Below, in pieces: positions 53,227 to 61,438 of a stretch of DNA of 64,000 bases. Each line of letters starts with the position of its first letter. Within the stretch, counting starts at the first letter, position 1. The stretch spans positions 36,610 through 100,609 of the forward strand of contig NZ_LNQB01000063.1 in the NCBI RefSeq assembly GCF_001651875.1. Reading direction: 5' to 3'. Below the pieces are notes generated by a model that saw only the letters and a list, made by a program, of their open reading frames with translations, made no database searches and had not been told where the DNA came from. Source of the stretch: Sinorhizobium saheli (GTDB taxonomy: Bacteria; Pseudomonadota; Alphaproteobacteria; Rhizobiales; Rhizobiaceae). A program made the position numbers and the translations under genes.

Positions 53227-53478
53227 ATGCTTCACATTTCCGACCCTGCCGGATTCATACGTGGTCTCGACAAGGCGATCGTGGATGAACTCCAGCGCGC
53301 CGACTTGCTGCTGGCGATCAAGAAGACAGTGGACGAGGATTACCGTTCCGGCCGCTTTCTGCTGACGGGCTCCGCCAATGTGCTCACCCTGTCTCGCGTC
53401 GCCGACAGCTTAGCCGGCCGCATGGAGACGATCCGTATGTTACCCTGCCGGATTCATACGTCGATAAGCAGATCGTAA
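53227..53478 (+). pseudogene. Fragment of a DUF4143-type ATPase
   Basis: Codons from about 53239 to 53440 read DPAGFIRGLDKAIVDELQRADLLL, then RSGRFLLTGSANVLTLSRVA and SLAGRMETIRMLP. This is the segment around the sensor motif of the ATP-binding DUF4143 protein family. Walker A, Walker B and the whole C-terminal half are missing. A 20-base direct repeat (53243-53262 and 53442-53461) brackets it and may mark the deletion or duplication event. Confidence 0.7.
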
Positions 53479-53586
53479 GCGCCGCATAGTGCATTATTCC
53501 TGATAGTATAATTGACCAGGGCATGCTACATCGTCACTGGACGAGCTCGTCCAAAAGAATTCCTGAAGCTGGACCGGAGGAACGAT

Positions 53587-54777
53587 GTGCGGCGGTTTCT
53601 GATCGGCGACAGGTCATTCGAAGAGGATTCGGGCGAGTTCCAGGCGCTCCTTCCCCGCGCCTATGAACTGAAGCTTCGGCCGCAATGCCAGTGCAGGGAA
53701 CCGCCGGTTCCGATGTATATCGCGCGGCTCGATGGACAGCTTCTTGTCAAACGCATGCCGCTTTCGGGGCGCGACCACGATCCTGCCTGCCCCTCCTATG
53801 AGCCGCCCTACGAGCTTTCCGGCCTCGGTCCCCTGATCGGCAACGCGATCCAGATCGATGCCAGCGGCAAGGCCGACCTGAAGCTGGACTTTTCCCTGAC
53901 AAAACGGGGGCCACGATCCTCGCCCGGCGCACCGGCGCACGCAGCGGAGCCGGGCATCCGCAGCGAGCCCAAAAAGCTGTCGCTCAGGGCGATGCTGCAT
54001 TATCTTTGGGAGGCTGGCGAGCTGACGGAATGGCGCTCGACATGGGCGGGCCGGCGCGGCTGGGGCCGGGTACGCACCAGCCTCATCAATGCCGCCTCGC
54101 AGATGACCGCAAGGGGCGGTCCGTTGAGCGACATGCTCTTCGTTCCCGAGGTGTTTCACGCCGAGGACAAGGACGGCATCGCCGCTCGGCGCGCCGCGGC
54201 GCTCAACGGTGTGCAAGCGACGGGTTCGGGGCCGCGCAAGCTGATGATGATCGTGGCCGAGGTGAAGGAGTTTTCCGCGGCCCGTGAGGGACAGAGGATT
54301 GTCGTGCGGCACATGCCCTTCCCTCTGATGATCGAGGACGGCGCATGGAGGCGGCTTGCGGCCCGCTATGAGACCGAACTGGAGCTGTGGCGATCGAACG
54401 AGGCGTTCCATCTGATCGTTATCGCCACCTTCGGCATCTCGACCGCCGGCATTGCGTCAGTCGAAGAGGTCGCTCTGATGGTGGTCAACGAGCACTGGCT
54501 GCCATTCGAGGACATCCACGAGCTACGGCTCTTGGAAAAGCTCAGCCACCTCAAGCGAAAGAGCGTCAAGGGCTTGCGTTTCAACCTGCCTCGCGACGCG
54601 CCGATCGTGTCGGTGACATTGCCGGAACAGAAACCCGCCCCCGTCGCGATGTTCATCATCCCGGCAAGCGCCGGAGATGAATACGAGCAGGCACTCGCCA
54701 ATATGATCGACGCGCGGCCGGAGATCGCACCCTGGGTCTGGAGGGTGGCCGAGGGCGAGATGCCGCGACTTCCTTGA
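53587..54777 (+). CDS. DUF1173 family protein
   Basis: A 396-residue protein with the DUF1173 pattern: VRRFLIGDRSFEEDSGEFQA at the N-terminus, a Cys-rich stretch PQCQCREPPVPMYIARL, then KRMPLSGRDHDPACPSY (a possible zinc site). The family is found on plasmids and integrative elements of Alphaproteobacteria; its function is unknown. GTG 53587 with CGGAGG 6-7 bases upstream is preferred to TTG 53512. A TATAAT at 53507-53512 may be its -10 box. It is the only rightward gene in this cluster. Confidence 0.82.
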   Translation: MRRFLIGDRSFEEDSGEFQALLPRAYELKLRPQCQCREPPVPMYIARLDGQLLVKRMPLSGRDHDPACPSYEPPYELSGLGPLIGNAIQIDASGKADLKLDFSLTKRGPRSSPGAPAHAAEPGIRSEPKKLSLRAMLHYLWEAGELTEWRSTWAGRRGWGRVRTSLINAASQMTARGGPLSDMLFVPEVFHAEDKDGIAARRAAALNGVQATGSGPRKLMMIVAEVKEFSAAREGQRIVVRHMPFPLMIEDGAWRRLAARYETELELWRSNEAFHLIVIATFGISTAGIASVEEVALMVVNEHWLPFEDIHELRLLEKLSHLKRKSVKGLRFNLPRDAPIVSVTLPEQKPAPVAMFIIPASAGDEYEQALANMIDARPEIAPWVWRVAEGEMPRLP

Positions 54778-54914
54778 TGCGGGAACACGGAGCTACGGGG
54801 GCGTTGACAGGGTGAGGCGAATAAGAGCCCTGCGCCATTATCTGCCCTTTTTTCAATCGGACCATGGTGCGCCGATGCAAAATTCCGATGTTGCCGCCGA
54901 GCAAAACGCCGAGA

Positions 54915-55061
54915 TTAACGTCTGATCGCGTCATAGACCAGCTTCGGAACCACCCATCCGTTGACGTAGAAATATCGCTTCGCCTTGAGACGCGCGATAT
55001 AGGCGTCCTGGACCTTATAGGAGGCGAGCCGGTTGAAGTGCGTCCGGGAATAATCGATCAT
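54915..55061 (-). CDS. Small hypothetical protein
   Basis: A 48-residue protein (MIDYSRTHFNRLASYKVQDA, then RYFYVNGWVVPKLVYDAIRR), basic and probably folded. ATG 55061 overlaps the upstream gene's stop by four bases and has AGGGGACGG upstream, strong support for translation. Unknown function. Confidence 0.65.
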   Translation of the reverse strand: MIDYSRTHFNRLASYKVQDAYIARLKAKRYFYVNGWVVPKLVYDAIRR

Positions 55062-55216
55062 CCGTCCCCTTCGGTCAGATCCAGCGGACCTGCCGCCGCC
55101 AGTTCCTCCAGATGGGAGCGGAGCGATTTGACGACGCCGTCCAATCGGTACTCTCTGTCCAAGGCGGCGTTCAGGCGGCCGCTCTGCATGGGAGAGAGTG
55201 CTTCGGTCCTGAACAT
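55058..55216 (-). CDS. Small hypothetical protein
   Basis: A 52-residue helical protein (MFRTEALSPMQSGRLNAALD, then LRSHLEELAAAGPLDLTEGDG). ATG 55216 has GGAAAGG 7 bases upstream. It is translationally coupled to the next small gene. It lies downstream of the DUF932 gene terminator, so it may have its own promoter. Confidence 0.6.
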   Translation of the reverse strand: MFRTEALSPMQSGRLNAALDREYRLDGVVKSLRSHLEELAAAGPLDLTEGDG

Positions 55217-55238
55217 GGGATTGCCTTTCCGTGAACGC

Positions 55239-55266
55239 AAAAACCCGGCGCGATGGCCGGGTTTTC
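55239..55266 (-). terminator. Rho-independent terminator after the DUF932 gene
   Basis: AAAACCCGGC (55240-55249) pairs perfectly with GCCGGGTTTT (55256-55265), 33 bases after the DUF932 stop. The minus-strand transcript ends in a U-run. The hairpin is symmetric and could work in both directions. Confidence 0.8.
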
Positions 55267-55298
55267 ATCGGAACGAAGGATCCGCGCGACGACCGTAG

Positions 55299-56489
55299 TC
55301 AGGCTGCGCTTTCCAACAGCTTCCTCGCCTTGCCTTCCAGTTCGAGCCGCGTGTCCTGATGGGCTTTTCCGCGGGCAAGCGCCGTAATGCCTTGGACAAA
55401 ATCGAAGATAGACTCCGGTGGCCTCCCTTCTTCGGAAAGCACCGTTTCGATGATCTTGCCGGTTTCGGCCTTGGAGAAGCCGCGGCGGCGCAGGAAGTCA
55501 GAGCGATCCTCGTCATTGCGCGCAACGACCCGTTCACGCGCGGCGCGAATGCCGGCGATGAAGGGCGCGGGCGAGGAATTGGCGAAGTTCGTCAACGCCG
55601 GCGCGGCTTCATGGGCGAAACGTTGCGCCGCAAACTTCGAGTGCCGGATGGTGATTTCCTCGAAATTTTCGGTGCCCCACAGATTGCGATTGGCACAAAT
55701 TGCCCTGAGATAGAACGACGCGATGCCGAGCGTCTTGGACCCGACCTCGGAGTTCCAGGCATAGAACCCGCGGAAGTAGAGATCCGGCTCGCCGTTCGGC
55801 AGGCGACCAGCCTCGATCGGGTGCGCGTCGTCGACGAGGAAGAGAAACACGTCGCGGTCGCTGGCGTAGAGCGTGGTGGTGTCCTTGGTGATATCGACGA
55901 GCGGATTGTGGGTCATGGTCGACCAGTCGAGCACGCCCGGCACCTTCCAGATCGTGTCGCCGGTTCCGTTGCCGGCGATGCTCATCACGGCGGCAACCAG
56001 ATCCTTATCCCATATGCGCCCATATTCGGGGCCAGTCACCGCCCGCAATTCGAGGCGGCCGTCATCCATCTCCAGTGTTTTGACCAGTTCGGTATTGTGG
56101 TTCAGGAGGCCGTGCTGAAGGTTGATCGCGGCCAGCGGGGCAGGCAGTTGCCGCATATAGCTCGCAGGCGCGCCGACCAGGCTGCAAAGCTGGCCATAGC
56201 TCCAATGCGTCGGTGCGATTGGCTCACGCCCGCCGGGAACAATCATGGCAAGACGCTCGGCATTGTGGCGGGTGGCTTCCACGCGGATCTCCGCGCTTTC
56301 GACCGTTCGGACACGGGCGCGATCGGTTCGGGCGCTGACCGCGCGGTGAAGATCGGTGAGCGACAGGTAGCGCTCGTCGTCGGGTCGCGAGAACCATTCG
56401 GACGAAACGCGGCCGATGCGTTCACCGCGCGAAATATCGACCTTGAAGCCGGACGAGACCGGCCGTGGACTGGAAATCATGGTGTTCAT
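55299..56489 (-). CDS. DUF932 domain protein
   Basis: A 396-residue protein of the DUF932 phage/plasmid family: YLSLTDLHRAVSARTDRARV, THWSYGQLCSLVGAPASYMR, VTGPEYGRIWDKDLVAAV, RDVFLFLVDDAHPIE and GFYAWNSEVGSKTLGIASFY. Its role is unknown; it is widespread on plasmids and phages. ATG 56489 has AGGAG at 9 bases. It is in the leftward cluster between the antirestriction gene and the small genes. An AGCCCGG/CCGGGCT hairpin at 56513-56545 lies just upstream of its start. Confidence 0.85.
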   Translation of the reverse strand: MNTMISSPRPVSSGFKVDISRGERIGRVSSEWFSRPDDERYLSLTDLHRAVSARTDRARVRTVESAEIRVEATRHNAERLAMIVPGGREPIAPTHWSYGQLCSLVGAPASYMRQLPAPLAAINLQHGLLNHNTELVKTLEMDDGRLELRAVTGPEYGRIWDKDLVAAVMSIAGNGTGDTIWKVPGVLDWSTMTHNPLVDITKDTTTLYASDRDVFLFLVDDAHPIEAGRLPNGEPDLYFRGFYAWNSEVGSKTLGIASFYLRAICANRNLWGTENFEEITIRHSKFAAQRFAHEAAPALTNFANSSPAPFIAGIRAARERVVARNDEDRSDFLRRRGFSKAETGKIIETVLSEEGRPPESIFDFVQGITALARGKAHQDTRLELEGKARKLLESAA

Positions 56490-56512
56490 GCTCAAATCTC
56501 CTGAAACGAAGA

Positions 56513-56545
56513 AGCCCGGATGACCGCTTTCGCGACAACCGGGCT
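56513..56545 (-). terminator. Hairpin between the antirestriction and DUF932 genes
   Basis: AGCCCGG (56513-56519) pairs with CCGGGCT (56539-56545) in the 154-base gap. It may partly terminate transcription from the upstream gene. Confidence 0.5.
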
Positions 56546-56643
56546 GGTGGGGTGGAAGATGGCTCGCCGCCGGAGCGCCTGTCCGACGCGGCAAGCAGGC
56601 GGGACGCTCGGACGCGCCGCCCGAGGACGGCGCGTATTGGCTC

Positions 56644-57066
56644 TCAATCGATCGCCTGGGATATCTCGGCAGCTTCCGGATGGTCGGCCGAATAGGCGTA
56701 GAGACGGCCGTAGCCTTCCGAGAGGTGCTCGGACTGATACTGGAACGAGAGGTGGGAGAAGCCGAACAGCGTGGCGATGATGCCGGCGGCTTCGGCGGAC
56801 ACCTCCCCCTGAAATCCGGTGATCTCGCCTGTGATCCGAAACCGTGATCGGGATTGCGGAGCCAGGAACAGCGGCTTGCCCTCGTGTTCGTAGTAATCCC
56901 AGAAGCCGCCGCCATAGTCGAGCGGGCTCAGCCGCTCCATGAAGCTGTAGACTGCGTTCTCGGCGACGATCATGAGCGAACGCCCAAACAGCGTGGGCAG
57001 GAATTCCGGGCGACGCTCTTCAGGGACGATGGTGGCGCTTTGGCGTGCAATAACGGATGTCGACAT
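56644..57066 (-). CDS. ArdB/KlcA family antirestriction protein
   Basis: A 140-residue protein. The family pattern is visible: EERRPEFLPTLFGRSLMIVA, VYSFMERLSPLDYGGGFWDY, FLAPQSRSRFRI and EVSAEAAGIIATLFGFSHL. ArdB/KlcA proteins inhibit type I restriction in the cell that receives a plasmid. ATG 57066 with GGAGA 8 bases upstream is preferred to an open frame to 57120. It lies between the ParB-like and DUF932 genes in the leftward cluster, which supports an anti-defence theme there. Confidence 0.85.
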   Translation of the reverse strand: MSTSVIARQSATIVPEERRPEFLPTLFGRSLMIVAENAVYSFMERLSPLDYGGGFWDYYEHEGKPLFLAPQSRSRFRITGEITGFQGEVSAEAAGIIATLFGFSHLSFQYQSEHLSEGYGRLYAYSADHPEAAEISQAID

Positions 57067-57224
57067 CGATTTTGTCTCCAGAGAGGTTACAGGGTTCAGG
57101 CCGGACAACCCTCTCTCCATCGCCCGGCGTCACCCCTCCTCCGGCCCCTCTCTTCCCTCTCCGGCCGACCACCGCCGTCCCTTTTTCGGCAAGACGTGCC
57201 TTGTCTCCACGTTCAGAAATAAGA

Positions 57225-57248
57225 AGGCCCGACACGACGGCCGGGCCT
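57225..57248 (-). terminator. Terminator after the ParB-like gene
   Basis: AGGCCCG (57225-57231) pairs with CGGGCCT (57242-57248). On the minus strand it is followed by TTCTTATTT. It lies 24 bases after the ParB-like gene stop. Confidence 0.75.
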
Positions 57249-57271
57249 CCGACAGAGCATGGTCTGAGGGA

Positions 57272-59428
57272 CTATTCTGCCGCTTCGAGATGCGTGCCGT
57301 CGTCCTCCGCACGATCGACCGATGCTTCTTTGGCATCGGCAACTTCCGTGAGGAAGGCCGGCAGTTCGACGTCTGCACTTTCCACGGGGTTGTCATCGAC
57401 AATTCCGTCGGCATCCGCCACGGCGACCGCAGCGGCCTCGGCCGGAGTCTCGTCGACCGGGAGCCGCAGCACATCAGGCAACCATCCGCTGCCTTCCAGC
57501 AGCCGGGCGGCCTCACGCGCCATGTCGGGCTTCTTCAGGTGATCGATGAGTTGCGCCGACTGTTCGCCTTTCGCCTCGCGGACGGCTTGCAGGATATGCG
57601 CCTTGGTGACGCGCCCGAGATAGTTGTCTACCGTCGGCGTCCAGCCTGCCTCGACCATGCTGAAGCCGATCGACCGGGCAAGCTGCTTGGCATGGGCGAT
57701 TTCCCTCGAGCGCCGGTTCCAGGCCTGGCTCGTGGCGTTCAGCGACAGTGAGACGCAATGGGCAAAGAGCGCCATGCGGCTCGCCTCGTCGAGGCCGATC
57801 AGATAGTCCCAGACTTCGTCGGCGTTGCCGGGAAGATCATGTCCCCAGGACTCCTGCCGCTCACCGATCTCCTTCGCCCAGACCGTGTCGCCAAGCCCCT
57901 GCGTCTGGCTGAAGGTGGTGTGCTGCGCGGTGATCTCCAGGCACGAGTCGGACCCGTATCTGTAGAAGGTTTTTAAGACGAACACGTGCAGGGCGGCGAT
58001 AAAGGCCATGACCGGGTCATTCGCCAGTGCATTCCTGAGCGCGAGGGTACGGGTGGCCGTCAGATCCTCGATGAGGCGATCAGAGAGCGGACGAATCTTG
58101 CCGTCATCTTCCTCCGGTTCCTCGATACCGACAGGCTTGCCGTTGATCGAGACCCCGTCGGTTGCAGAGGTCGCAACGGCATCGTCACCGCTTCCACCAT
58201 CAGTGTCGCGACCATTGGCCTCGCCGCCATCCGTCTCGACGACAGGTTCATCTTCGGGCCGGACGAACCCGCGTTCGATCTTCAGCTCACCGTCGACAGC
58301 AAGAGAGATGAAGGCGCCACCGCGGGCGACCTCTTCGGGGTCGAAGACATAAGGCCGATCGTTCAGGGCATCCAACGCGTTGCCGAGTTCCTCAAGCCGG
58401 GCTTCGGTTTCCTCGGAGAAGTCTTCCGCCGCTGCATATTCGGCATCGAGCCTGTCATATTCCGCCTTCAGCGCGTCATGGCGCGCACGTTCATCATCGG
58501 TGTACTCGACCCGTTCGCCGTAGAAGCGGCGGAGGCCTGAGGTGTGACCATACGGAAAGTCGAATGCGGCATCGACCCATTTCCAGCCCTCTTCGGTCTT
58601 CAGCGCTTCGGCGTCGGAGGTCAGCTTTTCGAGCACGAGCTGCTCGAGCAGCGCCGGGTCCTGCAGCCATCCGCCATTGTCCTCATCAAACAGGTCGCGC
58701 ATCACGACACCGCCGGCAGCCTCATAGGCGTCGATACCGACGTAGACGGCGCGTCGATCGGATGCCCGAACCGCGGTTTCGGTCAGCATCCGGCGGATAT
58801 AGTAGGCGTCCTGATTATGCGACCGCGAGATCGTGTCCCAGACCTGCTCCTGCCGGACGTGGTCAGTGGTGATCGAAAACGCCATCACCTGGCCGAGCTT
58901 CATCTCGTCATTGGCGTAGAGTTCGAGCAGGCGCGGCGAGACGGAGGCCAGCCGCAGCCGCTGCTTCACCGTCGCAATCGAAATGTGGAAGCGGGCGGCG
59001 ATCTCTTCCTCGTCGAGCCCCTGCTGGCGCAGCGCCATCATGCCGCGAAACTCGTCCAGCGGGTGAAGGTCGACACGCTTGACGTTTTCGGCGAGCGAAT
59101 CCTCGACTTCCAGCGTTTCGCCCTTGCTGACGATGCAGGGAATTCCGGCGGTCTTGGAAAGTTTCTTCTGGTTGACCAGGAGCTCCAGCGCGCGGTAGCG
59201 CCGGCCGCCTGCCGGAATACGGTAGACGCCGGTCTCGTTGCCGTCGGCATCGATCTCCGCGCGGACGTTGAGGCTGGTCAGCAACCCGCGATGGGCAATG
59301 TCTTCGGCGAGTTCCTCGATCGAGACGCCCGCTTTCGTCTTGCGCACGTTCTGCTGGCTGAGGACGAGCTTGTTGAAGGGGATGTCACGCCCGGCGTTGA
59401 GCGTGATCTTCTGGATGGCCTGTGCCAT
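57272..59428 (-). CDS. Large ParB/RepB/Spo0J-like protein
   Basis: A 718-residue protein. Residues about 15-110 form a ParB N-terminal domain (IPFNKLVLSQQNVRKTKAGV, then IPAGGRRYRALELL near 78 and ENVKRVDLHPLDEF). An HTH near 146 (DEEEIAARFHISIATVKQRL) follows. The remaining about 530 residues are acidic and not recognised. Canonical partition ParB has about 300-350 residues and a parA beside it; neither holds here. It is more likely a plasmid cargo regulator or DNA-processing protein. ATG 59428 with GGAGAAACGAT upstream is chosen over an open frame from 59596. Confidence 0.85.
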   Translation of the reverse strand: MAQAIQKITLNAGRDIPFNKLVLSQQNVRKTKAGVSIEELAEDIAHRGLLTSLNVRAEIDADGNETGVYRIPAGGRRYRALELLVNQKKLSKTAGIPCIVSKGETLEVEDSLAENVKRVDLHPLDEFRGMMALRQQGLDEEEIAARFHISIATVKQRLRLASVSPRLLELYANDEMKLGQVMAFSITTDHVRQEQVWDTISRSHNQDAYYIRRMLTETAVRASDRRAVYVGIDAYEAAGGVVMRDLFDEDNGGWLQDPALLEQLVLEKLTSDAEALKTEEGWKWVDAAFDFPYGHTSGLRRFYGERVEYTDDERARHDALKAEYDRLDAEYAAAEDFSEETEARLEELGNALDALNDRPYVFDPEEVARGGAFISLAVDGELKIERGFVRPEDEPVVETDGGEANGRDTDGGSGDDAVATSATDGVSINGKPVGIEEPEEDDGKIRPLSDRLIEDLTATRTLALRNALANDPVMAFIAALHVFVLKTFYRYGSDSCLEITAQHTTFSQTQGLGDTVWAKEIGERQESWGHDLPGNADEVWDYLIGLDEASRMALFAHCVSLSLNATSQAWNRRSREIAHAKQLARSIGFSMVEAGWTPTVDNYLGRVTKAHILQAVREAKGEQSAQLIDHLKKPDMAREAARLLEGSGWLPDVLRLPVDETPAEAAAVAVADADGIVDDNPVESADVELPAFLTEVADAKEASVDRAEDDGTHLEAAE

Positions 59429-60198
59429 ATCGTTTCTCCGTGGCGGGCTGGCCGAAGCCTCTCTCCGACCACCAGAACCCGCCGCGAACGCCCTTTCCCC
59501 CCTCTCCCTCCTTGCCGGTCCGTAACCCTCACCGTTCCCGGCTGGCGCCCGCCCATTGCAAACGCAGATGACGGTCTTCCGCCGTGCCACCGCCATTCCC
59601 TATCCACTCGCGGCCGCTGCAACCATTTCGCCGTCCCGACCGCGTTTCAACGCGTCGAGCCCCGTCCTGCCATCCAATCAAGCTTTGCGATGGAGAGCTT
59701 GAGTTCGCGCCTGCGAAAACGCATAGCTGCACTGCACAATAGGTGATAGCCGGTCGCACAAACTATGGGCATAGTGCCTATAGCTGATGCAGATTGATGG
59801 CTTCTCCTCCCAGTGCCATCGCGTCGGCTGTTCCCCTCTGGAGGTTTGGATACCTTCACACTTCAACGGGCCTCGGTTTTTCCGGTGGCCCGATTTTTTT
59901 TATCCATTTTGGCTCAAAGCGTGTCCTGCACCGTCAGAGGTCAGTTCAATCCCGATCGTTGAGCGCCCCAGGAAAGAACCGGAGGAAAGGCAGCGGGTCC
60001 ATTTATGGGAGAACGAGGTGACGGGATAAATTGACTCTGCAGTCCTCGAGCGATGGAGCGGACCCCCTCGTTCACAACAAACAGATGGAACTGCTGCGTC
60101 ATTCGTTTACCCGAGTTCATTGTCAAAACGACCCGCTGGACTCCAATAACCACCTAATTCGCTATAAGGCATGCACTCGAACAAATCAGGGGAGATTC
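59429..60198. promoter_or_regulatory. Long intergenic region upstream of the ParB-like gene
   Basis: No gene is supported in these 770 bases. It contains a near-palindrome CTATGGGCAtagTGCCTATAG at 59763-59783 (one mismatched pair) and AT-rich stretches around 59890-59915. It is the likely promoter region for the leftward cargo cluster. Confidence 0.4.
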
Positions 60199-60405
60199 AT
60201 GGAAACCGTGGAAATCACCGGCCGCAGCGACTTTGCCCTGTGGGCGATCCAACGCGCGCAGGAAATCGTGACGGCCCAAGGTGCTGCTTTTGCAATGGCG
60301 GCGCGTGACATGAACGAAGAGGCCCTGGTGGAAACCGCGGGCGCGCTTGGCAAGGCCATCAGTGACGCCATGCTCGAAGTTTTCGATGGCTTGATAGATG
60401 AGTGA
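60199..60405 (+). CDS. Small hypothetical protein
   Basis: A 68-residue alpha-helical protein (METVEITGRSDFALWAIQRA, then AFAMAARDMNEEALVETAGA). ATG 60199 is preceded by GGGGAGATTC. No family was recognised. It stands alone between the cargo cluster and the arsenic operon. Confidence 0.6.
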   Translation: METVEITGRSDFALWAIQRAQEIVTAQGAAFAMAARDMNEEALVETAGALGKAISDAMLEVFDGLIDE

Positions 60406-61010
60406 CGGCGTGGGGGGGGAAGCGCCGCGTCCGTCGCATTACGAATGTTTCGATACAAGCTGGTGAGTAACGGCCGACACGCCCCGCGCGTCGGCGACGA
60501 TCTGCGCGGGAGCCTAGAACCCATCGGCTGAGTTGAGAAGCGCGGTGCAGAAGACGTCCGGAAAACCGATCCGCTTTCCTTTGCTCGCGACTGTCTATGA
60601 TTTTATCCGGATCGAAGCCGACATCGGCGTCTTCTATCGCGTCCGGCACGAGAGCGCCGACTTTGCAGGGAACATCGGATACGAACCGCTCCGGTAGAAG
60701 CGTAGCCTATTCGGCTGCGATCGAAATCGGGCGACGCTAATCAGCTCGCCGCCCGCCGCGGCGACGAGCACGACGATTCAGGGCGGAGTTTTCCACGCCG
60801 TGAACAGTACGGAGCAGGTGAACGCCAAGGCGAACTGATACCCTAATCGAAAAAGGCTGAGTGCGAGAGAGATCGAATTTGAGCCGGGCAACGTCGCCAC
60901 CATACCTGCCGTTCGAGGCCAGCGCCCGGCAATATCATGCTCCGACCCGAACGAAGCAGCCCTCCACGACCTCCGAGCCAACCCACCCGACACGACTGCG
61001 GCCGCTGTCA
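60406..61010. other. Gap without a supported gene
   Basis: Between the small gene and the arsR promoter no frame of convincing character was found. A 50-codon frame at about 60545-60699 (VQKTSGKPIRFPLLATVYDF) has no family match. Confidence 0.35.
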
Positions 61011-61046
61011 TTGACATACTGTAATATATCCATTATTCTGGATATA
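61011..61046 (+). promoter_or_regulatory. arsR operon promoter with overlapping ArsR operator
   Basis: TTGACA (61011-61016), 17 bases, TATTCT (61034-61039). A perfect inverted repeat TATATCCA (61025-61032) with TGGATATA (61039-61046) covers the -10 box and reaches the A of the start codon. Repressor binding here would block RNA polymerase. The start codon lies where transcription should begin, so the message may be leaderless. Confidence 0.75.
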
Positions 61047-61399
61047 TGGATGAAGAACAGACGATCGCAGTGTTGGCCGCCCTTGCGCAACCCACGCGCC
61101 TGAGAACCTTCCGCCTCCTGGTGGAACGGGAACCCGCAGGCGTGCCAGCGGGCGAGCTGGCCAGACTGGTCGACGTGCCGCAGAACACCATGTCGGCGCA
61201 TCTTGCGACGCTCTCGCAAGCCGGGTTGGTCCGGGGCGAGCGGCAGAGCCGATCGATCATCTACCGCGTCGATCTCGATCGGTTTCGGGCCGTGATGCTT
61301 TACCTTCTGCAGGACTGCTGCGGTGGCAACGCCAGTCTCTGCGCGCCGCTGATTTCCGATCTGACCCCCTGTTGCGCTCCCAATGGAAGCGCAGAGTGA
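61046..61399 (+). CDS. arsR: ArsR family arsenic-responsive repressor
   Basis: A 117-residue winged-helix repressor: AALAQPTRLRTFRLLVEREP, the recognition helix VPQNTMSAHLATLSQAGLV and SIIYRVDLDRF. A C-terminal Cys-rich tail (DCCGGNASLCAPL, then PCCAPNG) has vicinal Cys pairs suited to bind As(III). The classical ArsR ELCVCDL site is replaced by LARLVDV, so the sensor Cys residues are at the C-terminus, as in some proteobacterial ArsR types. The start codon overlaps the operator. It is followed by the phosphatase-type arsC after 39 bases. Confidence 0.92.
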   Translation: MDEEQTIAVLAALAQPTRLRTFRLLVEREPAGVPAGELARLVDVPQNTMSAHLATLSQAGLVRGERQSRSIIYRVDLDRFRAVMLYLLQDCCGGNASLCAPLISDLTPCCAPNGSAE

Positions 61400-61438
61400 G
61401 GACACGCAGACTCGTTAAGCCAATCTGGGAGAGCGGCC

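Noticed and set aside
57272..59428. Replication/partition locus (parB with origin)
   Set aside because: There is no parA, no repC and no clear iterons nearby, and the protein is twice the usual length, so a true partition locus is not supported.
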